Shown here: positions 34,145 through 45,590 of the stretch, piece by piece
Position numbering within the stretch: the first letter of the stretch is position 1
Layout: the number at the start of each line of letters is the position of its first letter
Source: Incurvaria masculella
Lineage: Eukaryota > Arthropoda > Insecta > Lepidoptera > Incurvariidae
Assembly: GCA_946894095.1 (NCBI GenBank)
Contig: OX335651.1
Span: 704,501-768,500, forward strand
DNA: 64,000 nt
Direction: 5' to 3'
Program-made: the position numbers and the translations under genes
Notes under the pieces: model-generated
Databases searched by the model: none
The model's input: only the letters and a program-made list of their open reading frames with translations
What the model was told of the DNA's origin: nothing

Positions 34145-34745
34145 GCTCATGAACGAGAAGACTCTACATTTGGCAGCTACGAATTTATTGAGAACTGTTA
34201 TAATCTACTTGATTGAGATTTGACGCTTCATTTGGGACCTACGAATTTGCTTCACTGTGCGGGAAAGACTCTAAATTTGTTTTCTACTGATTTGCCAGAC
34301 TATACGTGACGACTCTACATATTTGTAGACTCGACTTATTTGATGCAAAACTGCATAAATGTACATGGAAGATAACTCTACATTTTAATGCTGCGAATCT
34401 ACTTCACTGTGCGGGATGACTCTACATTTGGTTACTACGAGTTCGCTTCACTATAGGAATTAACTCTACATTTAATTGCATCAGAACAGCTTAACTGTAC
34501 GGCACGACTCTATATTTAGTTGCTGTTTAACTATATGAGACGACTCTACATTTAGCTGCGAAACTGTTTAACTGTACGAGATGACTCTACATTTGGTTCC
34601 TGCGAATTTACCTGACTACAAGAGAGCGACTGCTCTGAGAGAAACTGCTTTAATGCATGGCACGACACTACATTTAGTTTCTACGGATTCACCTAAACAT
34701 ACGACATGACTCTACATACATTTAGTAGCTAGAATTTGTTTTCTG
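34145..34745. repeat. Degenerate tandem repeat, about 45-bp unit, about 12 units
   Basis: Diverged units share a core GACTCTACATTTRGTT, followed by CTACGAATTTGCTT and ACTGTRCGRGA. The core occurs near 34159, 34269, 34311, 34375, 34425, 34464, 34507, 34544, 34582, 34665 and 34706, and unit lengths run from 37 to 80 bp. The unit is not a multiple of three and has no open frame. It ends about 220 bp before the U1 promoter element. Confidence 0.8.
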
Positions 34746-34963
34746 GTTAACTTAATATTTTATTTTATTTATGTAGCTATCCAGTCAAAAAATTAGGCAT
34801 GTTTGTAATAATATTTTGATGTTTACAAACATGGCTCAAATAGCCTTACGCTGTCGAACAAGTAGTCTTTGTGTTGATTTTGTGGCTAGGAAATTCGCGA
34901 AAGCCTTAAGCCCAGCGGTCGTTAGTGCTCGGTTTTCGTCAACAGATAGCGCTGCCAGTACTT

Positions 34964-34984
34964 TCTCATGGCAGAACGTTAATC
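34964..34984 (+). promoter_or_regulatory. Candidate PSE-like promoter element of U1
   Basis: The element TCTCATGGCAGAACGTTAAT lies 64 to 44 bases upstream of the U1 start. Insect snRNA genes carry their roughly 21-bp proximal sequence element in that interval. No TATA box is seen at -30, as expected for an RNA polymerase II snRNA gene. The identity of the motif is inferred from position alone. Confidence 0.4.
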
Positions 34985-35027
34985 TCGCGCGTGACGCATA
35001 AATAGTTGTCTCGTAGTCGAAATACTC

Positions 35028-35188
35028 ATACTTACCTGGCGTGGGGGACACCGTGATCACTAAGGCGGTTCCCCCAGGGCGAGGCCCTTCCATTGCACTG
35101 CGGTCGGGCTGACCCCTGCGAATATCCCTAATGTGGATATCTCGGGCGCGTAATTTTTGGTAGTGGGGACTGCGTACGCGCCGTCCCC
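35028..35188 (+). ncRNA. U1: U1 spliceosomal snRNA
   Basis: The RNA begins ATACTTACCTGGCG, the universal U1 5' end that pairs with 5' splice sites. Stem-loop I follows (GGGGGACACC ... GGCGGTTCCCC) with loop GATCACTAAGG, which binds U1-70K. Stem-loop II carries CATTGCAC, the U1A-binding loop. The Sm-protein site is GTAATTTTTGGTAG, and the terminal stem ends GCGCCGTCCCC. The length of 161 nt is normal. Loop I differs at one position from the usual GATCACGAAGG. A promoter-like element lies at the correct distance, so this is likely an expressed gene or isoform rather than a retropseudogene: there is no poly-A tail or target-site duplication. Confidence 0.95.
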
Positions 35189-35199
35189 CTTCATATACA

Positions 35200-37090
35200 T
35201 TTTACATGCATGCGTAGGTATATCCTTTCCTTATACCTAAATTAAATTGCTCTAGCGCTTATTGGGCATCAGACGCGTGCCTGTCCTGAGTCAACATAAT
35301 TGTGCATTCATTTCTTTACGCAGGCGGCCGATTCTTCATTTAGTACGTAGTAGGTACAAACGGCATCAACCTAGACCAGTGTCACACATTGGAATTTGAT
35401 CAACATACGTTTTCCATGCAAATGCCAATGCCTACAGTGGCGTTGAGCCAGGGTGATGCGCTTAGTACATACATGCATGCATACACATACATAGTAGGTA
35501 ATTCCATATTATGCAAGAAATGGGCCGATTTAGCGATGATTTTGTAGGGGTTTAGGTAGGTAATTGGAACTTAGTGTAGCATGGATTGAGAATAAGTGGC
35601 ATGATTTCTATGGGGTTGCTCACAAGAGGAATAAGAGTATTGATAAACTTGCTCCCTGCTCTACATCCGTGATAACTCGTGATTTCAGATTTATTCAAGC
35701 CTTGCGAAATATCAAACAAACAAACATCAATTTTCAACATTAAAAAACAAACCCACTGTTGATTTTCTTTTTTTTATTCGTAGTTTTTATTCGTGTGTAA
35801 AAAAAACACGGATTCATAATAATGTTAATTTAACTTTACGAAAGAAGCGCCTACGTGATTGCATTGATGTAATTGGGTGTGATGTTGCACAAACAGCTAT
35901 ATTCTTACCTTCATATTCATTATACCCTATTGTACCAGCACATGGTATATTGATAGGGTTCAAATTCCTCGTTGCATCGTTCATTTATACATGAACTGAG
36001 AAAGTATAGGTGTACATTTAGAATTGTGGTTTCGACAAAAATATGCTGCTTTTTCATAATCATCCTTTCTTTCTCTACGGTGGTGATAGAGTTTGACAAA
36101 AGAACATATGAACACTGCAGGTTGTTTTGTGACTGATCATTAACTGACTTCGAAAAAAAGGAGGAGGTTCTCAATTCGTCGGAATCTTTTTTTTACCACG
36201 AATGTTCGACATCGACTCGACAAAATACAGATTCCGTACTGAGCTTGTGTGCGTGCGGTGCGAAGGGCCCAAGGCAACAAAAGCCCAAAGACCCACGTGG
36301 CTTTCTTTTCATGGGATTAATGGGTAGCCTCACATTCATCAGTCCCTGGTAGGTGAAGTCATTGGGAGTGACATTTCCATTATTCTTGTTCGGAGCGTAC
36401 TCATTTACACTCCACCGCCTTGAGAATGTTTAATTACTGTTAATGAGGCAGCCATGTTTCATCTAACACGGTCCCCAGGGCCTCATCTTAGTTCAGGGCT
36501 ACCTGAAAATTCGCAAAAAGGGCTCGTTATAATAATAATTTGTTTGTTGTGTCAATAATTTTATTGAAGCCCTTTTAAATTATTTATAATATAACACACT
36601 GCACCAGGCCCGCAGAAGAAGTCGGCGGTGGCGAAGGGCCGGCAAAGGGTCTTACGAAATTTTAGGCTCGTTCCGAGGTGGGAGGGGCCTCCGGTGCGAG
36701 GTCGACCAATCCGCTGGCGAACGTTACGCAAGAAAGGTTCACGCACTTTCGTGAACGCTACGGAGGAGTAGGTGTAACTCCGCTGAAAATGCAATTCTTC
36801 AGGGCTTACGAGATGCAAAGGTGTTGAAGGTAAATCTGCTTTCAGAACTTGTAGATTACGTTTTATTACCCAAATACTATGATGTTTGCTATGCCTTTTT
36901 CAAAATTGAATTTAAATTGAAACGCTCTTATGGATTTTCATAGATGGGCTCGATTACCGCAGACGCAATGCTGAAAATAAGAAAAATAAAATCCGCAGCG
37001 TTCCAGAAATATCTATGACAAAAATAAATGTATCTGAATCTCACCTGAGTTGATTTTTACTAAAATAATTTAATTTAAAAAAATCATAAA
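35200..37090. other. No gene recognised downstream of U1
   Basis: Contains one copy of the AGGAGGTTCTCAATTCGTCG motif (36150-36195) and a GC-rich patch at 36600-36760 with an 85-codon minus frame of unknown origin. No 3'-box match to a known insect consensus could be fixed after U1. Confidence 0.4.
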
Positions 37091-37094
37091 CAAA

Positions 37095-37713
37095 AAGATG
37101 TTGTGACTAGAATCGAGAAAGGAGTGCTAAGATGGTTTGGACATATGGAACAAATGGATGACAAAAAAAACCGGCCAAGTGCGAATCGGACTCGCACACG
37201 AAGGGTTCCGTACCATAGTACAAGATTTAACAAAAAAGCAACCTGTTTTTTGTATGGGAACCCCCTTTAATTTTTTATTTGTTTTTATTTTACCTATTTC
37301 TTATAGCGACAAAATAAATACACATTCTGTGAAAATTTCAGCTGCCTACCTATTAGGGTTCATGAGATACAGCCCTGTGACAGACGGACGGACGGACGGA
37401 CGGACAGCGGAGGCTTAGTAATAGGGTTCCGTTTTCACCCTTTGGGTACGGAATCCTAAAAAGTGATAAAACAAATTTACAGAGCAGAATTGAGCGGAAG
37501 TGTCGTGCCCGGCGGCCTGGAAAAACGTACCACGACCAAATCGATGTAATTCTTCGTACGATTAAGGGTGCTACGTACCAGACGGTACGTAGCACCCGTA
37601 ATCGTAGAGCATGTATGAAAATATGTATGTCTGAAGATGAAGCGAAAGAGGTGCGCGGTGATCGTAACGTATGGCGCTCTATCATCTTTGCCTACCCCTA
37701 CGGGAAAGCGGCG
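37095..37713 (+). pseudogene. LINE ORF C-terminus interrupted by the 300-bp element
   Basis: Frame before the insertion: VTRIEKGVLRWFGHMEQMDD. After it, in an uninterrupted frame to a TGA at 37713: RKCRARRPGKTYHDQID, RSTRNRRACMKICMSEDEAK and NVWRSIIFAYPYGKAA. This matches the typical C-terminal end of a lepidopteran LINE family (E-G-LRWFGH-ERM ... GRPRKTY-DQI). The insertion 37164-37462 lies between the two halves. Confidence 0.85.
37164..37462 (-). repeat. Dispersed 300-bp element, copy 5, inside a LINE
   Basis: Complete, minus orientation. Flanks TGACAAAA and TGATAAAA are a candidate 8-bp target duplication with one mismatch. This copy best defines the element's limits. Confidence 0.85.
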
Positions 37714-38124
37714 TGAAGGTATTTACATATTTTTTTTTTTAAATTACGTTTTGTTTATCTTTTGATGTATTGTGTAGACTTGGATGTTCAGTAAAATATA
37801 CTTTTTCGTTCTTTAGAAAGTAACTAATTGATTGACGAATATGTTCCATGATTGTAGCATCGACCGTGAAGGAAGGACGTATTAGTTTAGGCGACATACG
37901 AACCTGGGGTATTAATCTACGAGTGAGCTGTCAAAAACTCGCGTATTTTGACATCCCGGCGCAAAAGTCTTTTGTTTGTTTGAAAGGTTGACGAGTCGAC
38001 AAGATTGTGGGAGTAATTTGTGTTCGTAATGACGTCATTTGACAGCGAGCCGGTGCAAAAGTGGCGTATCTCATATCGAGGAGTAAAATAAGCCGATTCC
38101 ACCCCTGGAAGGACCCTTTTCGAT

Positions 38125-38302
38125 AAGCGCAATACCCGCACGAATGGTATGCTTTGCTGGTTCGGGTCCAACCTTTCAGTACATTCATAAAGTAGTCCCT
38201 ATTTCAGGGCCCTTTCTTTAATTAATGTGTCCTTGCTTCGCAGTCGATTATATATAAATACATATCACATTCCTGGGAAAAAGTGATGTACTTGCCTAGT
38301 AC
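38125..38302 (+). repeat. Dispersed element with the GGTTCGGGTCC motif, partial
   Basis: GATAAGCGCAATACCCGC, GCTGGTTCGGGTCCAACC, GTCCTTGCTTCGCAGTCGAT and AAAAGTGATGTACTTGCC. Copy 6 of the 300-bp element is inserted at its right end. Confidence 0.7.
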
Positions 38303-38594
38303 AAAAAACCGGCTATGTGCGAGTCGGACTAGCACACGAAGGGTTCCGTACCATCGTACAAGATTTAACGTGCAATTTTTTTTTCGTATGGGGCAATTAT
38401 TGTTATTATTTTTTAGTTTTACCTTTTTGTTGTTATAGCGGAAAAATAAATACAAGCTCTGTGAAAATTTCAGCTACCTATACCTATTACGGTTCACGAG
38501 ATACAGCCCTGTGACAGACGGACGGACGGACGCACAGCGGAGGCTTAGTAATAGGGTTCCGTTTGGTACCCTTTGGGTACGGAACCCTAAAAAG
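38303..38594 (-). repeat. Dispersed 300-bp element, copy 6
   Basis: Complete, minus orientation. AGTAC occurs on both sides as a possible short target duplication. Confidence 0.88.
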
Positions 38595-38923
38595 TACTTT
38601 TACTAAAGTGTTAAACATTGTACACGCACATGAACTACATACATTTAAATATTGTCTTATAAAACTGTCAGTTCCAACCTCCGTGGTTCCAACACATCGA
38701 CCGACACACACCAACGTGTTCGGCGATAAAACTTCCTTTTGTATTGAAGAATAAAAGTTGTTATAAACTTCAGATCAAAAAGGAAGGAGACGTAACATCT
38801 GGCGCGTCCACTTGAGACCCGCTGTCTACAATATTCCCTCGCACAAACGTAATCGCAGACGCAGTGGAGGCTCCATCTCGGGGTCCATTGAACTGACTTG
38901 GTGAACACATTACATAGTACATG

Positions 38924-39322
38924 GAGCGGCTCGTAGCCTAGTGGCGCGGGGACTGGCCTAGCGTACCAGAGGTCTGGGTTCAATTCCTCGCCCCGATATG
39001 CATCACTTTCTTACTCTTTCTGAGTTCGATAAGTGCATTTCGTCACGAATGCGAGCTGCTCTATGGTTCGGAATCCATGTAAAACTGTAGGTCCCCTTCC
39101 CCTTCTAGGTGGTAGGGTTTAAGCCCGCCCGGGTTGGTACCATCGCATCGGATGAAAAGATGGTCGAAGTGGCAAAGAAAAATTGACCGTGTTTTCCATC
39201 CAGTTCAATGTAGCCGTGCTCATAAAGGGAAGGTCCTGGCATGGCACCAAATTCCTTCGGGAATGTGGTGTATTGGGCTAATATCATAACGGTAGTTGTA
39301 TGGTATCCATGTCAGGTCGCAT
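38924..39322 (+). repeat. SINE, tRNA-type head, full length
   Basis: The clearest copy: A box TAGCCTAGTGG (38934-38944) and B box GGTTCAATTCC (38977-38987) are both perfect matches to tRNA gene promoter consensus. The body follows with CCGCCCGGGTTGGTACCATC and GAAGGTCCTGGCATGGCACC, and the end is GGGCTAATATCATAAC plus GACATGG-like terminal sequence in inverse. Confidence 0.9.
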
Positions 39323-39703
39323 AAAAAAAAATTCGAATCCCACAAATTAATGTTTGTGTATTTGTGCAGATTTGCGCAAACCGAACCGTCTCTATCTCTA
39401 CCCTCCGTCGTCCACCTCTACCCGTTTCAGCCGATTCCCGGCTGTCAGAGCGAGAAAGCACTACGCTTCGTGATACCGCTGGCGACGTCTTTCGGAAAAC
39501 ATGTCTGACGGCCTCACCAGGAGCACATGAGGCTTCCGCAGCTCAACAGTCGGGCGGCGACCGGAAGGGCGGGATTTGCCGCCCTGGAGGAGGTGCCAAT
39601 GCCTGCCCGGTGGGCGCGAGATTAAATTCAAGTCAATTTTGAATTTAGAATTTCTGTCACGATTCGTGTAGAATTTGTTGTGACATGAAATTTTATGTGC
39701 ATT

Positions 39704-39965
39704 ACAAAAAACCGGCCAAGTGTGAGTCGGACTCGCACACGAAGGATTCCGTAGCATCGTACAAAAATTACACCAATACAATATTTAACCCAACGACCCA
39801 AAGAAATCACGTTTCTTGTATGTTTATTTCATTTGTCGTTGTAACAGCAACAGAAATACATATTCTGTGAAAATTTCAGCTGTCTACCTATTACGGTTCA
39901 TGAGATACCGCTCTGTGACAGATTGACGGACGCACAGCGGAGGATTAGTAATAAGGTTCCGTTTA
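39704..39965 (-). repeat. Dispersed 300-bp element, copy 7, truncated
   Basis: Left end complete (ACCGGCCAAGTGTGAGTCGG); the right end stops at TAAGGTTCCGTT. Confidence 0.85.
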
Positions 39966-40085
39966 ATGTTGTTAGCATATAAATAAATCAACAATAATAA
40001 AAAGTATTGCTGAAAGTTGTGAAATATATCTGTTTTAATAAAAAAATTCTTTTTTCTCAACCAAGACCGACTCAATCTAGACTAG

Positions 40086-40634
40086 GAGGTCGCGACAAAA
40101 ATGGTAACGATAACGTAAATGGCTGAAACTGGGTTCACGGGATAATGTACAACCCTCTTAAGCTAAATGTGTCAATCTGCCTGTTCCAAGTGGTTGCGTT
40201 ACTTAGATAAGGCGCCTGAAAAAGTAGTTATGGTGACAAAAAATACGGATGATATGGTAAATGGATGCAAATGACGAAGCATGAAATTATCAATACATAC
40301 TTGCCTATAGCAATACAAAAACTGAACAAATCTTTGGTTGAATTTAGTAGTTATAGGCGATTTAGGTTACAGATATAACTTAAGTTATATTTAAGTATTT
40401 AATTAAGTAACGGTCTGGTTATTGCTGTATAATTAATAGGTATCAATGTTTCCAGATAATCAGTATATTCATCAGCAGGTACATACCAGCATCTTTTTTA
40501 TATAGCCAATCTAGAAAACGCAACCACTTGGCACGGGCAGACCGACATATTTAGCATCAGAGGGTTGGTCTCTAACATGTGAACCCAGATTCAGCCATTT
40601 ACCTTATCGTGACCAAAAATGTCGTGACCTCCCG
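40086..40634. repeat. Large foldback element with about 115-bp terminal inverted repeats
   Basis: Arms 40086-40200 and 40516-40634 pair throughout (shared blocks AAATGGCTGAA-CTGGGTTCAC and CCAAGTGGTTGCGTT). The 315-bp centre is AT-rich without coding sequence. Confidence 0.85.
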
Positions 40635-41040
40635 GAATAATCGTTTTGCCAACATTTTCACAAAAGAGAGTACGTGATTGTGTGCATTTTAACTTTTATT
40701 ATAAGGGGAATATTGCTAGTATTTTTAAATTTATTTTATTTAATTTGATTTGCAAAACAATATTACAAAATATACACTCGAGCAAACAGGTAGGTGCAAT
40801 AAAATACAATAGAAGCGTAAGTAACCAATTAAAATCAACTAAATAGAAGTTAATTTCTTACAGCATCTAATTTCCAAAGAAGTACATAGTAAATAAAATT
40901 AGAACTTTTCGCAATTATAGTATAACTACAGCACAATTTCTAATAAATGTTCTTGTTTCAAACATGTTTCAGCAGATGGTTGAAGTTTATGTGAACTGGA
41001 GGATCCGACTCTACAACCATAGCTACAACGTAGAGTAAAA

Positions 41041-41270
41041 CGGCTCGTAGCTCAGGGGCGGGTGGACTTGCCTTCCATGCTATAGGGTATGATTTGAAAT
41101 CCCCGCCCAGTTCATGGACCACTTTATTTTTCTTTCTGAGTTGGTTAGTCCGTTTCGTTACGAATCCAAGCTGTTCCATGGTTCGGAGACCATAACAACT
41201 GTAGACCGCTCGCCGTGTTGGTGCCATCGCATGAGTTGCAAAGCGGCAATGAATAATTGTCCGTGGCTTT
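41041..41270 (+). repeat. SINE, diverged tRNA-type head
   Basis: Starts CGGCTCGTAGCTCAGGGGCG, with the A-box region TAGCTCAGGGG. The B-box region is degenerate (GATTTGAAATCC). The body is cut short at GGCAATGAATAATTGTCCGT. Confidence 0.7.
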
Positions 41271-41416
41271 TTCTTTAGTTTTTCTGTTTCTGTGCAGTAA
41301 TATTTATTATTCTGTTGGTGTGCTACATGCGTGTTGCGGACGGAAGCAAATATGTATTTAGATTTCAAAGTTAGTTTAGGCCTTAATAAAAACTTGAGTC
41401 AACCTGCTATAGGATA

Positions 41417-41726
41417 TAAAAAAAACCGGCCAAGTGCGAGTCGGAATCGCACACGAAGGTACCATCGTACAAGATTTAACTCCACAAAATCATATTTTTT
41501 GTATGGGGTCCCCCTTAACTTTTTATTATTTATGTATTTTACCTATTTGTTGTTAAATCGGCGAAATAAATACACACTCTGTGAAAATTTCAGCTGCCTA
41601 TCTATTACGGTTCATGAGATAGAGCCCTGTGACAGACGGACGGACGGACGGACAGACGGACGGAGGGACAGCGGAGGCTTAGTAATAGGGTTCCGTTAGC
41701 CCCTTTCGGTACGGAACCCTAAAAAA
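41417..41726 (-). repeat. Dispersed 300-bp element, copy 8
   Basis: Complete. The GGAC microsatellite is expanded with imperfect units (41636-41672). Confidence 0.88.
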
Positions 41727-41780
41727 CGTTCAGCTTAAATAAGAATATCTGCAATCCGAAGATGGGGTAATGCTTCTAGC

Positions 41781-42196
41781 AATTTTTTTTTTTTTTATAC
41801 GACCTGACATGGATGGCTAATACCACACAACTACCGTTATGATATTAGCCCAATACACCACATTCCCGAAGGAATTAGGTGCCATGCCAGGACCTTCCCT
41901 TTATGAGGCACGGCTTCATTGAACTGGATGGAAAACACGGACAATTATTCATTGCCGCTTCGACCATCTTTTCATCCAATGCGATGGTACCAACCCGGGC
42001 GGGCTTAAACCCTACCACCTAGTAGGGGAAGGGGACCTACAATTTTACATGGATTCCGAACCATGGAGCAGCTCGCATTCGTGACGAAATGCACTTATCG
42101 AACTCTGAAAGAGAAAGACAGTGGTGCAAGTTGGTATCGAACCCCGGCCTCTGGTACGCTAGGCCAGTCCCCGCGCCACTAGGCTACGAGCCGCTC
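41781..42196 (-). repeat. SINE, tRNA-type head, full length
   Basis: Ends with an A tail (T run 41782-41796) on the plus strand, followed by ACGACCTGACATGGATGGC. The head at the right reads, on the minus strand, GAGCGGCTCGTAGCCTAGTG. Confidence 0.9.
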
Positions 42197-42789
42197 AAAT
42201 TGGTAGGTCCGCATATGTTTCTGCGTAATTGGTAATTGTTAATATAATAATTGAGTTGTCCCTGTGTAGAAACAGAAGCAGAACAGCTAAGGATTGTTTT
42301 CCTAACGTTCTTAAAATGTAATGAAATTAAAAATATTATTGGACTATGCAATCCATTGACATTATCATAATTATTATCGATGATATTATTACGTACTACA
42401 ATCACCTTCCGATGGCTATAGGTAGATTTGTCGAGCCCACACAAAGCGTCAGAATGGCTCGACGCTTGGATTCAGTGTTTCTCGTTTCAACGCTCGCGCA
42501 AGAAACGGTAACGAAAGAGACGCCCTTCTTGCCACGGAGGCTTTGGATTTCGAAGGGGTTGTTTTGTAAAGCCTATTCGGTATCCTACTAGGCGATGCAC
42601 TCCTGGTAAATTCGGTGGCTAAAGGTCTCGCTTTTGGCCTTTAGGACAAAATGTCCCTCTAGGCGGCGGCGGGGGGAGGGGGGGGGGAGGAGGGGGGAAG
42701 GTGGTCGGAGAAGTTCGTCACTAGTGAACTTGAATATGTCAATAAGTTTATGTCATGTAGGTAACTTGGTGATGTTCTGGTTGAATCAT

Positions 42790-43410
42790 AACAAGAAATT
42801 AATATTTATTTATTTATATAAGTATATTGCACTAAAAAAAAACTCGGGCAAAAGGTACAACTTAATGCCGGAGGCATTTTCTACCAGTCTACCTTTGGGT
42901 ATCGTGAGCAGTAGTGCGAGTAGTAACTATGGAGAAATAGCTTTAGAGGAAACATAATTCCTACACAATATACAACAAATCCACACTATACTTAAACCTA
43001 AATATATAAGCTATAGAACTGTACATAAATATAACTACATATATATCAATAAATAAATACTAAATACTACATATATATATATATATATTATAAAAACAAA
43101 TAAAAGATGATACTTAATACAATATAATTAAAAGGAAAAAAAATATTGGCAAAAGAAATAAAAAAATAAAAATAAACTTAAAGAAGAATGAGGGAGAAAA
43201 TTAAAGAAATCATAAAGACAGAAAATAAGCTTTAAGATCTTTTTTAAAAACATTAATAGAGGGGGAATTTCGTAAATGGGGAGGTAGCTGATTCCACTGC
43301 CTCGCAGCGTGCACTGTAAAGGAGTCTGAATACGTGGAGGATGTGTGCGAGGGAATGGCCAGTACCGAAGAGCCGGTCGATCTAAGTGGGCATGGCATGC
43401 CTTGTTTTTA
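42790..43410 (-). pseudogene. LINE relic: reverse-transcriptase end and 3' UTR
   Basis: The minus frames at 43398-43210 read DSFTVHAARQWNQLPPHLRN, then SINVFKKDLKAYFLSL, the classic C-terminal end of many LINEs. Further along the minus strand, 42900-42790 carries the shared 3' end (CCCAAAGGTAGACTGGTAGA) with an (AATA)n tail. A one-base shift splits the upstream frame. Confidence 0.8.
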
Positions 43411-43764
43411 ACATTGACTGACTTCATTTATTTGTATATCGGACTGAACATGGACGAATCACACTGAATATGTATTGTGTCATATAATAGATAACATATA
43501 TGTATGTCTTTGTGATGAATAAAATATCTGAATCTGAATCTGAATCTTGCATGGCTATTCACTAAGTGGCAATATTGATTCAACTATAACAATTAATTAT
43601 TTTAAATGGCGAGAGGGTATTATTATTTCTAAATGGGTGGAATGCTGAAACGTCCTTGAATCCCTGTGAACTGAGAAGATTTATTTTGATAGTTACTTTA
43701 TTTTTGATGAGGGATCTTTACGTGTAATAACTACGGTTGATCTTATTTGTTTTTATTTAGTTAC

Positions 43765-44785
43765 TAGCTGCCGTACCCGGCTCCGCTCGGGTCAATGTCG
43801 TGTTGGATTGATTTCGGCCTGAATTATTTCCTGGATAAAAAGTAACCCAAAAGGCTGGTCTAGGACTATGTATCCATCTACCAAATGTAATCAAAATCGT
43901 TTGAACCGATATGGCATTATTTTATGATAAACATCCACATATTCCGATTTAGAGCTTTGTAAACATTTGGGAGCGAATTTTAAAAGCATGTGCCGCCAGA
44001 CCCTTACTGCACTGGCACTGCTACATAGAAATTGATACAAAACCAACAAATGCGGGATTAACCCTACCACCTTCCTTACTTTTACAAAGTTTTATGAGGA
44101 ATACGAACCACAGCCACCTTCAACATCGAAAACGGTGACCCATCCGGAATCTGACTGCGCCCAGAGTTGCTATACGTTGATAAAATACGCAAATAAATCG
44201 GGCGAGTGGTTCGAAGTTATCGTTCTACATGATATCGTGGAACTTTCTGTAGGCCTTTTTAACACCAACAATTTTCAAGTACATAGTTTTCATTTTTCTC
44301 TTAAGGTTTGTATCAAAGATTTAAAAATTGCATACGCAATCCTTGCTCGTTGATCGCTCCTTATATTAATGAAAACCGTATCAAAAAGTCCGTTTCGTGG
44401 CTTTTAAGATGTAAATAAAGGCAGATAGTGATTAAAAAAATAATCGCCCCCCCCCCCCCCCGTAGAGCCGCGGCCCTCCCGCCGAGCCGCGCGGAGAATT
44501 CCGGTTTGTATGACAGCTACATCTTAACGTAAGCGGAACTGAATTATATATAGCCTATCCTGTGTCCCGTGTATTTACATATATACGTGAAGTAAGTTTC
44601 ATCTAATTCGGATGATCGGTTTAAGAGTTATGGAGAAACATACATACATACATACAGAACTGATTTCTAAAAATCATCAATTTAGTCTTAGTATCATACA
44701 TAAAGTCTACAAACGAAGTATCTTAGAAAAAAAACAACTTACTCCATGAACACCCCTTACAGATTTATTATTAGTATAGATATTG
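43765..44785 (+). mobile_element. RTE-like 3' UTR, interrupted
   Basis: Begins ACTAGCTGCCGTACCCGGCT, then GGATAAAAAGTAACC, AATCAAAATCGTTTGAACCG, and, after insertions, ATACATACATACATACAGAA and the end TTATTATTAGTATAGATATT. This order is the familiar 3' region of insect RTE elements. Inside it are a 5S-headed SINE piece (44035-44165) and a 14-base C tract with a GC-rich patch (44448-44500). Confidence 0.6.
44035..44165 (-). repeat. SINE fragment, 5S-like head
   Basis: GGGATTAACCCTACCACC and, on the minus strand, GATTCCGGATGGGTCACC, similar to the 5S box C. Nested in the RTE-like sequence. Confidence 0.6.
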
Positions 44786-44989
44786 ATAGGATAGTAGAGA
44801 CAATCTCTACTGAACCAAGAATATAAATTGTAAAACTTATGTGAGTTCACACAATATTGTATTTACTTTGATATAGAACAACATAACTACAAGGAACTTG
44901 GATTATGAGAAGAGGAAATCCGTTTGAAAGATATAATAGTCTCCTTTTATTTATCTAGTTAAGCTAAAATAAGTTTAAATTAAGAATAA

Positions 44990-45155
44990 GGGCCGAGTGC
45001 ACGAAAGGACAAAAAATCAAAATCAACGTCAACGTACGATTAAACACGTCACTTTGTATGAACAGTATGGAAGGAACTTCATGCGGTTCACTAAAAGGGA
45101 CGTGTTTAAACATTCATTAGCTCGGCCGTCTCTTCGTGTAATCGGGGCTTAGATC
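44990..45155. repeat. Miniature element, one of an inverted pair
   Basis: CCGAGTGCACGAAAG, AAAATCAACGTCAACG, AACACGTCACTTTGT and GGACGTGTTTAAACAT recur in reverse complement at 47238-47405. Confidence 0.8.
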
Positions 45156-45233
45156 GTCAGATATTTATCGTAATATGTTTAAATATCAATGTTATCTTTC
45201 ATCGTTTTGAAATTTCAAAATGTGTGTAAGCAC

Positions 45234-45411
45234 TTTTTAGGGTTCCGTACCGAAAGGGTGCCAACCGAACCCTGTTACTAAGTCTCCGTTGTCCGTCCGT
45301 CCGTCCGTCCGTCCGTCTGTCACAGAGCTGTATCTCATAAACCGTAATAGGTAGGCAGCTTAAATTTTCACAGAGCGTGTATTTATTTTGCCTCTACAAC
45401 AACAAATAGGT
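45234..45411 (+). repeat. Dispersed 300-bp element, copy 9, right-truncated
   Basis: Left end complete; sequence stops matching after ACAACAAATAGG. Confidence 0.85.
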
Positions 45412-45474
45412 TACAACTAACGTCTGGCTATCTCGTTTTTATCGCAAAAAATGGTCCAAAATGTTTAGGTATGA

Positions 45475-45590
45475 GGATGCTCTTAAGGTCGGACTAAACC
45501 GTTTTTTGTATGGTTATTGTATGGAGTACGGTGCTAATCCCGTACTAAGTTTTGAGGGGTTCACTCTCAATATAGCTATAGATAGCTCAA
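45475..45590 (-). repeat. Small CGGACTAACC element, copy 1
   Basis: GGTCGGACTAAACCG, TTTTTGTATGGTTATTGTAT, GGTGCTAATCCCGTACTAAG and TTTTGAGGGGTTCACTCTCA. Family of about 100 bp with GTCGTATTCAGAG-type ends; relatives at 53956, 55648, 56912 and 61932. Confidence 0.7.

Noticed and set aside
34816..35001. A 61-codon plus frame resembling a mitochondrial presequence
   Set aside because: It covers the promoter of U1, has no splice context or downstream coding sequence, and its composition alone is weak evidence.
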